Shown: positions 28,916 through 40,900 of the stretch, piece by piece
Layout of the letters: each line of letters starts with the position of its first letter
How positions within the stretch are numbered: position 1 is the stretch's first letter
Source of the DNA: Undaria pinnatifida
Lineage: Eukaryota; Sar; Phaeophyceae; Laminariales; Alariaceae
Direction of reading: 5' to 3'
NCBI GenBank assembly: GCA_012845835.1
Contig: JABAKD010000022.1
Span: 3,239,944-3,303,943 of the forward strand
Length of the DNA: 64,000 nt
The notes under the pieces: generated by a model
Seen by the model: the letters and a program-made list of their open reading frames with translations, nothing else
Databases searched by the model: none
What the model was told of the DNA's origin: nothing
Translations under genes and position numbers: made by a program

Positions 28916-31900
28916 CTACCTCTGCTTGGGTCTCTTCGCCAACACGCCCCCTCGCCCGGTGAATTGGTTCTCGTGCTCTTGGCCGCGGGGGATCCTAATT
29001 GGTCTACCCAAGGGCAGTTGCTGCCGTTCGCTCGACATGTTTCGAAGACGATCGCACGCCCCCTTCTTCACCGGCTCGTCTAGTCTATGCGGCAGACTCC
29101 GCAGTGAGCCGGCCCGACCGCTGTCTGCTGACGCAGATCGTCTGCGCCCTCTATGCGGTACCCCGAGATCCGGATCAAGCCTCGGCGACCGTCGGCAATC
29201 TGTGCCATTGGATTGCTTGCTGGGCCTTATCCGCATTCTACCCGGACCCCTCCGGACTCCTGTTCGGACCCTTGGTTCTCTGCGCTTCAGGTCAAACAGC
29301 ACCGAGGTCTCGTACATGACGTCTGGAGAAAAGTCGCCGTTATCACGTTTGCCGCGTTGCCCTTTTCGATGCCACCCAGCGTTCGCATGGAAGTCCAGTC
29401 TTGTTGCCTCGCGTAGACCGGTCAACCAGGCCCCGTGGACAGTGCTTGGGTGGTACCGAGTAGTAGCTTCGCCAGCGAAGAGCACACGGGGCTGACCTCG
29501 CCGATCGGACACAGGCTCAGCCAGTGCGTCGTACTCGTCGCCGCTGTTGGAAAATGGACCACATTGCACACAGAGTACATATAAGTTGGTGGACGGTCAC
29601 GGAAAAACGCCGACTTTCCTATTTCATGCAAGTTAGCAATCCAAGAGCTTTGAACGCGTACGGAAAAAACGTACATCGAAGTTGGCGTAAGGAGAGAGAA
29701 CGCCGCTGTTGCTATTTCATGCAAGTTCAGCACATGCAAGGACCTCAAAACACATTGCGCTTGGCAGGGGACATCTGGATGCGGTAGGAGTAAAAATACC
29801 ACAAATAATACGTAGACAAATAAACTACGGACCGAACACTTGCTCATAAAATCGTCCTGTCAACCCTGGCGCCCTATCGAACGGAGTAACCAGCTTATAC
29901 CAAGTGACCGCTTTGGGGCTTCAGAGGGAAAAAAACGTCGAAAGAAAAACGATACAGCACCGGCCACAGGAAGCAGCCGGGCCCGCATGGGTAGGGAATG
30001 CAAGGAGCAGTATGACACGCGCGCAGCATGGCGATCCTCGTACTGCCGCACGCGCTTACTACACGCTTGATAAGACCGCACTCGTCGCTTCAGTGACCGT
30101 TACCGCCTTTACAACTGGAAACCCGTTTTGGGCGAAAAGCTACTTCAAGTAGTATAGCGAGGGGTTTGGGGGCTCTAAAAGGGGTTAAACATGGGTCCCA
30201 AAAGGGCTAAAAGAGGAATGCAGAACACGGGATGTGAGGTGAAGGCGTCCCCTGTGGAGTAGTAGGTACATCTCGTCCCTACTATTAATAAGTCAAACGA
30301 TGCGGGTTCGAATCCTCCCGACTGCATACTCGTGCTCATAGGGATTTTTTCTTGCGCAAATCATTGACTAGCGGAAAGCGCGAGAGCCCGATTAGGCACA
30401 ATTCGATGAAAACCGACGAGCATAAAAGGCTGAAAAGTGGGAACGCTGAACCCTATGCTCGACAAAAATGACGGCACGCACCGGGGAAGGGAAGAAACCT
30501 ATGACCATGGCTTGTCCAGAAGGTCGGGTAAAACCTCATACGGGGCGAGCTGGAAAGTAATAAAAAAAATACCGCAAGAAGACCGAGAGTACGGTACTAC
30601 CGCCAACTGGTCTAAAGTGGAACCGCGCGCAAGAAACGACAATGTTTTCACTCTTTAATCCCAAAACGCATAAAAGGGGGGTGCGGGGGGGGGGGGGCGG
30701 GCATTCAGGTTTCCAGAGCATACGGTGGACGTGTGTTCCGCCAGAGGCCAGCACAAAAAGAAGCCGGAACCACATTTTTTCTGCGAACCGCATATGATGA
30801 GAACCTGATACCGGTATTACACATCCCTGTGTAGAACACGCGCGACTGGCGTATATCATGTAGCTTGCAAAGCTGGGGGTCGATCAAATTGGTCGAGGTC
30901 ATATTCGCTGGCTTATAATGAAACTACAATAATAAAATTACGCGGTAAAAACTAATTGCTCATTTCACATGAACACGTTGTAATACAGTAGTTTACCATG
31001 CCCTCGCATATACCAGGTATACACTTTGTCCTGCAGTATATGCAGGTACAATACTATTTCTATGGCGCGACGAAATATGATCGTTCATCATGCACCCGGA
31101 TATAATTACGGTAGTACACACTACTCAAGCGTCAAGCGAACGTGATCTGACCTGCACCCTGGCGGGATGAAGGAGAAGCTCCCCCGTGAAAAGCGATCCG
31201 TTTTCCATCGAGTCACTTGGGATGCTATCGGATCGGGGGCACCTGAATGAATCGTCCGCATCACGGCCATCGCCCGCCGCACGATCTCTGCGTCACCTAG
31301 TCGCTCCACCAGCACCGCAAAAGGGCCACCAGTCATGGCAACGAGGATGGGGCGGTTCGTTGCTCGGCTCATATCCATGAACAGTAGCCACTTTCGCCGA
31401 TCTTTCCCAGCGTGCCCTAGGAAATCGACTTGGTCCCAGAAAACGCTCGAAAAATGAAGGACAACTTTGTTGAGAGTTCCCATCCCCATGCTGCGGATGG
31501 CTGCCAGCTTGGTGTTTGAAAGAGCGGGTATGAAGCTCACCTACAGGCGGAGGGAAATATAAGATATTGATGTAGTTTCAGCACACAGGTTAATGGGATG
31601 TTTCTTTGGATTATCCTGTTCTGAATAAACTTTTGGGTAATAATCACCTATTAGACTAGACTATGGGCGATCCGGAAAGAAACCCTCAGGTCAGCTCATA
31701 AACACTCAAATCATTTCACGTCGGCGGCGGATGTTATGTTGCTTTCACAATAATACCGTTGAAGATAGTGCATCGGGAGGGATATCGAACGCTAAACCGG
31801 CGAAAGGTCTCTATCGATGCTTCGTATACTAACATTGGTAGTTGGTTGTCGCAAGAAACTCGTGCAGCAGGGTATTTGTAACTGTCGTGAAGAAGTTTGC

Positions 31901-34900
31901 GTTCGTCGAAAATACGTCGGACGCTTCATGCAACTCGAAAGGGGCTTATTTTTTTTCTTTCGCCCTGCCACGTAATATTCACCTGGTGCATACGAGTAGA
32001 CGAAATACAGAAATCGGTGAGAGAGCACAATCATCGTTTAACGCCCCTGCTGTAGAGGAAGGTTGCTGTGCAAGGATGTTGGCATGCTGACGCCATCTAA
32101 CAATGGGGGAAGGACGACATGCACCAAAGTGCACATATTTCGTTGGAGCTTACCAGCCGAGACTTGAGAACTCCCAGCGGCAGTGTAACCACGACGTAGC
32201 CGGCTCGCATCGACGTCGTCTTCCCGCCGCTTTTGACCACCACCTCCACGTTAGACTGTGCGTCGTCGACACGGATCATCCTGACTTCCGTGTTGAGTTG
32301 AATGTCAAGCGTCGCCGCCACTCTCGAAGATAGCGCGGCGTACCCCTCCTTGATGATACAGTGGTCTCCCTCAAAATCGTACACGTCGTCCTGGTTCCAG
32401 TGAAGGTGATCTAGCTCGTTCAGGTCCTAAAGAGGGCGACGAGCAGGTCGAAACAACCAATTGGAAACGGTGCGCATTTAGACACATGGAGCGGCAACAA
32501 GCGAAGATCCCTTCTACAAGATAGCACTGAGGGTGTCGTCCCCGCGATGTTTTAACTTTAATATTCAAAGGGAAGTTCAAAGGGAAGTGTGTGGGCGTGT
32601 GCTCACATGAAAAACTTTCTACCCATCGACATCCAGCAACATCCAGCGCCCGCGCCGATTCTTCATCCTAGAGAGGTACAAGGTCTGTGGTCACAAACTA
32701 CGAGGCAGGGCATACATCGCAAATACAGCAATGACGATATTCGCCATGCACTGCCAAACGTGTTGAATACGAAAAGCGGGTACAAGGTGCCGGCAATCTG
32801 CCACGGCAAGCCTAAAGTATTTTGTTGCTGCACGCGGGGCCATGATACCAAACAAACCCTGGCGCGAACAAGATTAGATTCGTTGCTACAACGGCAGGTG
32901 GTCTAAAGCATTCTGGTACAGAGATATATCCGGCCGAGTGCCTGGCTTGACCTGTGGCTCGCAGCATTTGCCAGTCGACACTGGCAGTCGAGAATTTCGC
33001 CGGTTGAACGGCTTGTGAATATTAGCGAAAGTCTCAAATAAGCGGACATGCTACTCTTAGCGCAATGGTGTGGTTCCGGTCGTAGACTTAACTTTTCCTC
33101 TTTCCATGTCATATTGACGCGTAACACTACCGTAATAATCGTAGTCTTCGCACACTGTGCGGTCATCTTTTTAAACGCTTTCGTTCTCAGATTTTTATCG
33201 CACAGGGGTGCCAAGACGCCGATATGTGCGAAGCTATCGATGCCCGAGCAAAAATTGAATTAATTAAGTTGGTTCTTCAATATAACGCAGACCCCTTCGC
33301 GATGACCCCAATCCGTGCGATTCGGAACAAAACCAAAACCGGCGATGTGGGGAGCCACGAACGAAGAACGACGTGAGTGGTCCAAGGGGGTGTACCATTT
33401 GGCCTCCCGGTTTCCTTGGCCAGGGATACACAAATATAGCATTCCCTGATATCCTACCTGTATTTCGTAATACGAGGTGGTTGTAGTGTGATCTCATGTG
33501 GTTTTGACGTGGTTTAGTCTCGTGAGGTTAGAACGCGTTCTTGGTTGAGTGAATAACGTCTGCCGATTTCCTTCAATGAAAACAGTAAAAATAAACAAAA
33601 GATTTGTTTATAAAAAACATCTCACTTGCACATACATGAGCACTGTCACGGTGCCCAAGAACAGCTGTGGAACCCATGATACAAGCTCCCGCAGAACATT
33701 TTCTGTCCTGCGCAAACTGCTGGATAACACTTGTGGTATTGCCCAATCTTACCCAAGGTATCGGGGACTTCGCACCCCTGTGCGGAGACGCCAATACCTG
33801 TGCGACAATCGAATTAAATCATTTGGAACCCGCTTTTTTTCCGCACCCCCCATGTCAAGACCCCGACCCGCGCGGAGACGCCGATTTTACGGTACTCATA
33901 TGAGCTGTACCAGCATTATGTCTCTCTAAAACAAGTAAGCGATGACCCATGTACCTCGAAGTACTACATTAGATATAAACATGTATGATAAACGAGAACC
34001 CATGGATTGGCAAGAAGTTGTTCCGTATCACGTCGGCCTCAATACGGGATTCTCGAACCTTGAAATCATCTGTTAGGACGGTTTATTCGAGGGTTGGCTT
34101 CAACGCCCCTCGTCCTTCTTTATACGTTTCGTACCTCGCCGTGAATGCGTACGGGGGCTAAGAGAGACAAGCGAGGAGTAGTGACATCCTTGGATTTTGG
34201 ACGGCGCTCTCGAGCTTTCCTTTGATTCTTGACAAGGAGGGGTTGTATAAAAAGCGCATGAAACAAATTTAGGATTTTGGCATCATACTTTGTTGAAAAA
34301 AACAAAATGAAATATATCCCATAGTGCCGTATTTATTTAATTGCGGTACATGGCAAGCGCATGCATGAATGAAACGGGGAGGTAATGATAAAAGTACAGC
34401 GTCAGAAACAAGCTACACCCAGTGACAGCAGTACGAGTGGCTGCATCCCGACGTTGAGGGTTGTACGAGTAGGAGCACAAATACTTTATACTCGTACAAG
34501 TACACGCTCTGTCTGCCAGTTTGATCTAGTGTGCTGCACTGCTCTATTTCTACGTTAATGCTGGGTGCATTTACGAGCAAGAATGAGCGAGTAGGTATGA
34601 ACGAAGCACATAGGTACTATGAATGACACGATTTACGAGAAAGTTTTAGAGACAAGCTACACGCAGCTACAATAGCTGCACCCGGAGCACGAGCACGTAT
34701 GAGTTGTACGAGTTAGTATTGTGCGCAGTGGTACAGATATACGTGTGGTTGGTGCTGCAGTACGTGTGGTTGTGCAAAAATATGCAGCGAGCCACTATAA
34801 CGCAATACATTCTACCTCATCGCGAACAGCGGCTCACATGCGTGCAGCGGTAACGTGCAAGTCGTCCCGTCGCACATCCCCGGCACGATGTTCAGACGGT

Positions 34901-37900
34901 GACCGCATTCGACGTCGATGATGAGTTTGCGAGCAAACCTGCTGGCCGTTGCGATGTCTGCTGCCCAACGCCAACCTACGAAGTGTCTGTTGTAGTTGTG
35001 TTGGACGCGCTCTACGTGTACAGTATGCGACACCACCAGTTAATTTCTTGTTTCTGGCCAGGCTGGAATTCTTACATAAGGCAGGGTGTGCCCTACATCA
35101 TTTTCAGTACAATAGAAGCATTGTTTTTAGTTTTGTCCAAAACTCTATTAATAGCCTGAAACTCTTAACTGCAAAATTCTTACCAGGTAAGTGTTATCGC
35201 GTACTAGATCTACAACAAGTGAGTGGTCTACATAAGAAAGCAGCAGCATTATAATAGCATTCGAAGAGTGGAATGACGAAGGCAGCGACTGCGCTTCAAG
35301 CCTGAAACACCGTCAGCACGTCTCTTAGCGCTCAGACTACACACAGTCGGCCTGCGAGGCTCGGATCTAGATACTACCATGGTATACCAGAAGCTAGCTC
35401 AGTGCGCCTCTCCGTGGCTACGTACGGAACTTGCAGCAGACATAGTCACGTCACCTTGCTAACCTCGGATGCTTGATTGAGTCGAAAAAACAAAGGAAAG
35501 GCACTCGACGCGTCTCTTCGTGGCCAGACTAGAGGGTCGGTCGGTGTGGGCTTGGATTCAGCAAACAAATTTTGTTTTGCTGCAATTTTTTCCTATCGAA
35601 CTCTGAAGTTCGGAATCGGATTTCGCATAAAGAAAAGGCGCGGTAAGACCGGTGACAATGGAAGGCCAAAAGTTTAAAATTCTCGAAGAACCCAGCCAAA
35701 CTTTTCCTGAAGGGTCGCCCATGGGCCCAATTTTGTACAATTTTTTTTCGGAACTTTCTCATTTTCCGGGAAAAAAAAATATCGTGGCGATCTTGGCCAA
35801 CATCTGCTTGACAAAATCTCAAGCAGATTTTGGATTAGACGCGGCGTGATTCGTGTTCTCCACACACTTTGTTCGACGAAATCGACGACAGCAGTCGTGA
35901 ACTCTGAACTTGGCGAGCTCGTTGGAGGCTCCGACCCCCCCTTGGTGTACAGTGCTCACTTTACGGCCGGTGATTTGTCGCGGGCGCCGATCAGGCTTCT
36001 CTTAGAAACACACTTGGCGGCTGGTGTGCAGAAAACTGAGACAAAAACTCTTCATCGTTTCCCAACGGGAAAAAACAGTTTTCAGAGGATTTGGCGGAAA
36101 ACAACAGGACAACACAAGCAACCTTTCAAGCCCTAGGGCATGGATAACGATCAACTCTTCAGCGCTGTCACCTACACTCATGTGATCTCGTCCGGAACGA
36201 AGAGGAGTGACCATGGGTTGTTTATCTCGGGATCGAAGGTCAATCGTGTTTGATGACAAAGTTGATCAAGGCTTAATAAAAAATTGACACATTGACCTGT
36301 TGGGCCGCATGACCCAAAAAAGAGCCACGAAAAAAACGTTCAATCGTTTTTTTCCCATAGCGACGTTTCTCGGAAGTTTGGAATTTTTTCGCCAAACTAT
36401 CGGCTTTCCATTGGCATCGGTCCAAGTATTAATAGTCCACTAGGTGGCTTTAGTAGTAGTCTACCAGTATGCTGAACTCTTGGCAATACTTTACACACTG
36501 TACGCGTAGAATATGTTTGCGTGTGTAGTACCGCTTTTTACTCTATCGAATATTGAATCGAACAAGTCGAATTGCTGCCCTGCCCTACCCGAAGCATGGG
36601 TGCCGGCATCCCATGCGGAGCTCTTGTATATGTGTGGGTGAGCAATTGGTTCACCTTTTGCAAGTGGTGAAACAGACTAATACCCCAATAATTCCTAAAG
36701 AAATGGCGTTGTCAGCAGGACCATGAATTTTTGGGTCGTGGGTTCGAATCCCACCATCGAACAATAATAAACTTTTACGACTTTCCCCATATCGAACTTG
36801 AATATACTCTCCCCGGTATACGAGTACCCAGGAAATGAAACCGCTTGGATATTGACACGTTCACCGTATATCCGGCCGACTTGCTATCCCGCCGTTTCAG
36901 GGGGGGGGGGTATTTAAGGCTTAGTTTGGGTGACACGCGTATCGAAAGCACGCAGCATGCCAACATCTCGTAGAGGTAGAGGAGTAGGCCAGGCGTCGCT
37001 ATCACGTGGCGGTCGCAGGACGTCGGGCGCTAGTGCCTCCGGGACTCGAAGATCAAGCAGGCTCCACGGCGGTCATGTCATGCCGTGGAGCCTGCTTGAT
37101 CTTCGAGTCCCGGAGGCACTAGCGCCCGACGTCCTGCGACCGCCACGTGATAGCGACGCCTGGCCTACTCCTCTACCTCTACGAGATGTTGGCATGCTGC
37201 GTGCTTTCGATACGCGTGTCCTGTGCCCGATGATATCTGCTGTGCTGGATGCCAGGTGTGAGAGGGGCGGTGAAACAAACTCTCATCCCGCCGCATCCGA
37301 ATGCCTTATCGTACTATACTCAGTACCAACCTCTCGTACCGACTTTCGGATTATTGGAGTTTCTGATTTTCCGAAATTTCTTGAAACCATACGCACGGCT
37401 TAAGCAATTGGTTAAACCTTTTGCAAGTGGTTAAACGGACTAATACCACAAACAACCAGTAATACGCGCGATCGGAGTATCAAACACAGCTTGCAAAGAT
37501 GGGTTTCGACAAAATATTCGATCTCACAGCTCGAGTGTTTTTTTATTTTTATAATTCCTTAAAATATACCAGGTACTCTGCTATAATGATATCTCAAACG
37601 TACTGCTGTACTATTAAATAGTAATATTAGAATCAGGTATGTTAGCAACCCTGATCTAAAAAATACCTGACCGGAAATCACGCGTTTTCATCTTTTGGCA
37701 TTACCCACCGGTGACAACCCGTAACCCGAGGATCGCTTTCTGGGTGTAGTCCTGGATTTGAAGACTCAAGCTAGTAGGCTAATATCCATTCTGTTTATGT
37801 TTTCGGTTTTTTATGCCACTTTTTTCATGGTTGAAGAGTCTAAAACAAGCCAATTATGCCCTTTTATGCTCGTACTTTTCGATGAAAATTCCAGGGCAGT

Positions 37901-40900
37901 TCTCCACAACGAATTTTGACCTTGGGAACCTTCCTGCGGGAATTAGACACCTCGGGAATGCACGTTGTTTGGGTGGGAATCAGTCGTCTTGGGAACCCCT
38001 CCCGCGGGAACTAGTCACCACGGAGATGTACGGGATCTAGTGGGTGGGAACCGGTGGGAACCGACCTCCACAGGAAAACCTCCGGCAGGAACCCGTCACC
38101 ACGGGAAAACCTCCCGCGGGAACCAGTCACCACGGGAGTTCCCGATATTTTTGCCCCAAAAACGCACTACATCATGGGATTTCACTGGACGTGCATGAGC
38201 CACCGCGATATCCGTTTTTTCTTCATTGGTACTCGTTAATAACCGATACCACACCAAGTGGCACCTTTGCATGCACGATACTTGATATGCGCCTCAACGT
38301 CGGCTTTGGGCGCTTACACTCATGTACGATATACCAGGTACCAGTATCACATACGTCAACTGAACACAAACAACAAAAACTGAGCAAAATAAGGCACGTC
38401 ATCTTCCGTTTTTCGTCATTACTATTGGTAAATCCAGATTGTAAAATTACCAGTAAGCAACCGAGACGATGCCACAGATACGTCTAGCAATCGGAACCAG
38501 TTGGGGAGAAATGAGATAAAACCCGCCATACACCCCCAACCAAAGTACAGCGCCGACCTCCTCGAAAACAGGACAACATGCATAAATATACCTATGATAG
38601 TCCTTAGGCTGATCTGACAGCGTTTCTTTTGCGGATCTCTCCCGCCTCTGACTGCCTTTCGGCGCGGTTTCTTCGCTGAGGTGCGCCCCCGCCTCGCCTG
38701 CAGCGGCCGCCGTCGCGAATCCGCCCGCTCAGCGCCGTAGCGCCTGCGCAAGGCCTTGATGTCGAGATCTACGACGAGATCTCCGAAAAATCCTGATCTG
38801 TGAGCGTTTTGGCGCATTTGCCATGGACAGGGCCTATTTATCCGCGTGTTTTCGTCCGGTACGTGTTCTCTGACCTCCGACCCAGGCCACCCAACCGGCG
38901 TCGCCACTGTGGACGCCTGCACGGGAGGCTGCACGCTCGGATCTGAGAGAAAAAAGAAACGCCCCGATGAACACATGCTACCCAGGCTTCGTCGAAAACT
39001 GCCATCTATCAAATTTTCTGCTGAGAGAGGTGAGATATCAGAGAACTATATGTATTCTACAGCAGCACGTGTGATATATAGCAGAAGCAGCTGTGATGGA
39101 GCTACGCATGTTGTGCTGTTAACGTTGCTACGTACGATATGTCCTACATACAGCAGTATCTACAGCAGCAGCAGTTCAGAGAGAGCTACGTATACCAGTA
39201 TGTACACAGCTCGAGCGCGAGAACTGTTGTATGAAGTATTTCAGAGCGATTGTTTTTTCGGACTGCAAGTAAGAACTGTTGGATATTGATATCAACACCC
39301 CAGCGGTCCTGACATTCCCGTACAGGGAGCAAAGCAACACCAAAACGAGCGATAGTTGAATCCCCAGTCGGCGAGGTTTCGAACTAGCTCAAACGGTGTG
39401 CCCATTCCGCACCGCCCGGACCAACGGACCTCCCTGATGCAGAGAGGAAGTAGAGCGTGGCCGTGCTCGACCCGAAGACGTGTCGGCAGAGGGAGGACGA
39501 ACAGGGGGTACGAGGCTATCGAGTATCGACAAAACCATGACTGTTTTTTTTTCTCGTTCTCGCACGTATCATGTACGTTGAATGCGATGGAAATCGAGGG
39601 CCTACTCGAGGTAGCATGTACATGTCGATCAGTTTTTGTTGTCTTTTTTGTGGTTGTTGTTTGTTTTGTCATCATGTCTGTTTTTTTTTTAATGGTTGAT
39701 TTTTGTGAGGATCTCGGGGAATTTTGTGCGATTTTCTATATCTTTGTTTCTATTTCGAGTAATCTCTCGAGATTTCGAATGAATAATTCGTGATTTTGTG
39801 TGTTGTCTATGCAGAATATTATCGAAGTATGAGAAAATATGGGTTTTGTACGTACGTAAGAAGTTTGACCAATCAGATCAATGCGGTAACTCATAGTCGT
39901 ACGAGTGATAGCCTTGGGTACACCTGGCCCAGTTGTGTAGGCGACGACCTGCACGCGGAGCGCGTAGGGGAGCAGAGTCAGAGCTACAGGTCCAAGGTGT
40001 GATACAGACTAGTTTAAGTTGTTCGTGCACTCCTCGACGATGGAAGAGTGCAAATCACCGGAGGCCGAAGCTCTCGTGGCTGCTGTACGCGGTCCTAACC
40101 AGGCTGCCTCGGACGCTACGAGAGTCGAGGCAGAGGCTTATGCTGCTGTCGCTACTGTGCAAGCTGGGGTCGACGCTCGCCGCGCCGAAGCTCTGGCTGC
40201 TGTGCAAGAGGAGTCCGGAGGTCGCCGTGCCGCAGCAGCTTCGGTCGCTGCTACTGCTGCGCCTGCGGCACCATCTGTATTCAGCCCCAGTCCCGCCGGG
40301 TCCGAGGCTGCGGGAGTCACATCGGCCGAAGTGCTGACCTGGCAAGGGCAGGTGTCTGGCGAGTTCGCTCGGATAGGCGCAGACATGATCCGCCTCAAGG
40401 CAACGATGGATCGGCTGCTCGCATCCGTTGAAACCTTGCAGGATGCGGTGGCCGGCGGCGCATCGAGAGCCGAGAACATGGAGGCCATGGTTCAGCAGTT
40501 TATGGACAACGTTGGTGATAGGCAGCCGGCTCCACGGGACAGTGGGGATGCGAGGGAGCGCCAACTTCAGAAGTCGCAATTAACCGACGATGCGGCGCTC
40601 TGGAAGAAGATGGCGTCTAGAAAACATTGGGTGCTCCGCGGGCGCATACCTCCCAACATTGGCGACTCGGCGGCGGATATTCAGTCCTTCGTAGGCGAGG
40701 CCGTCAACGTCACGACGTCAGTGGCTACCCAGCTCCGCGCGATCAGTGACTTTGACGTTCGTGTGTACGGGCCGCGGGCGGAAGGGATGGTCGACCACCT
40801 GCTGATGGTCGCTGACCGCCTTGATTTCTTGCGCCAGGCCCTTGTGGCGGTCCTGTCGGTTGGATTTTCCCTCGATAGCGACGGCGACCGTCACTGCCGG

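Noticed and set aside
36930-37403. 157-residue open frame through the palindrome as an ordinary gene
   Set aside because: Its first half is the exact inverse of its second part. The frame is open on both arms because of the palindrome, so length alone is not evidence for a gene.
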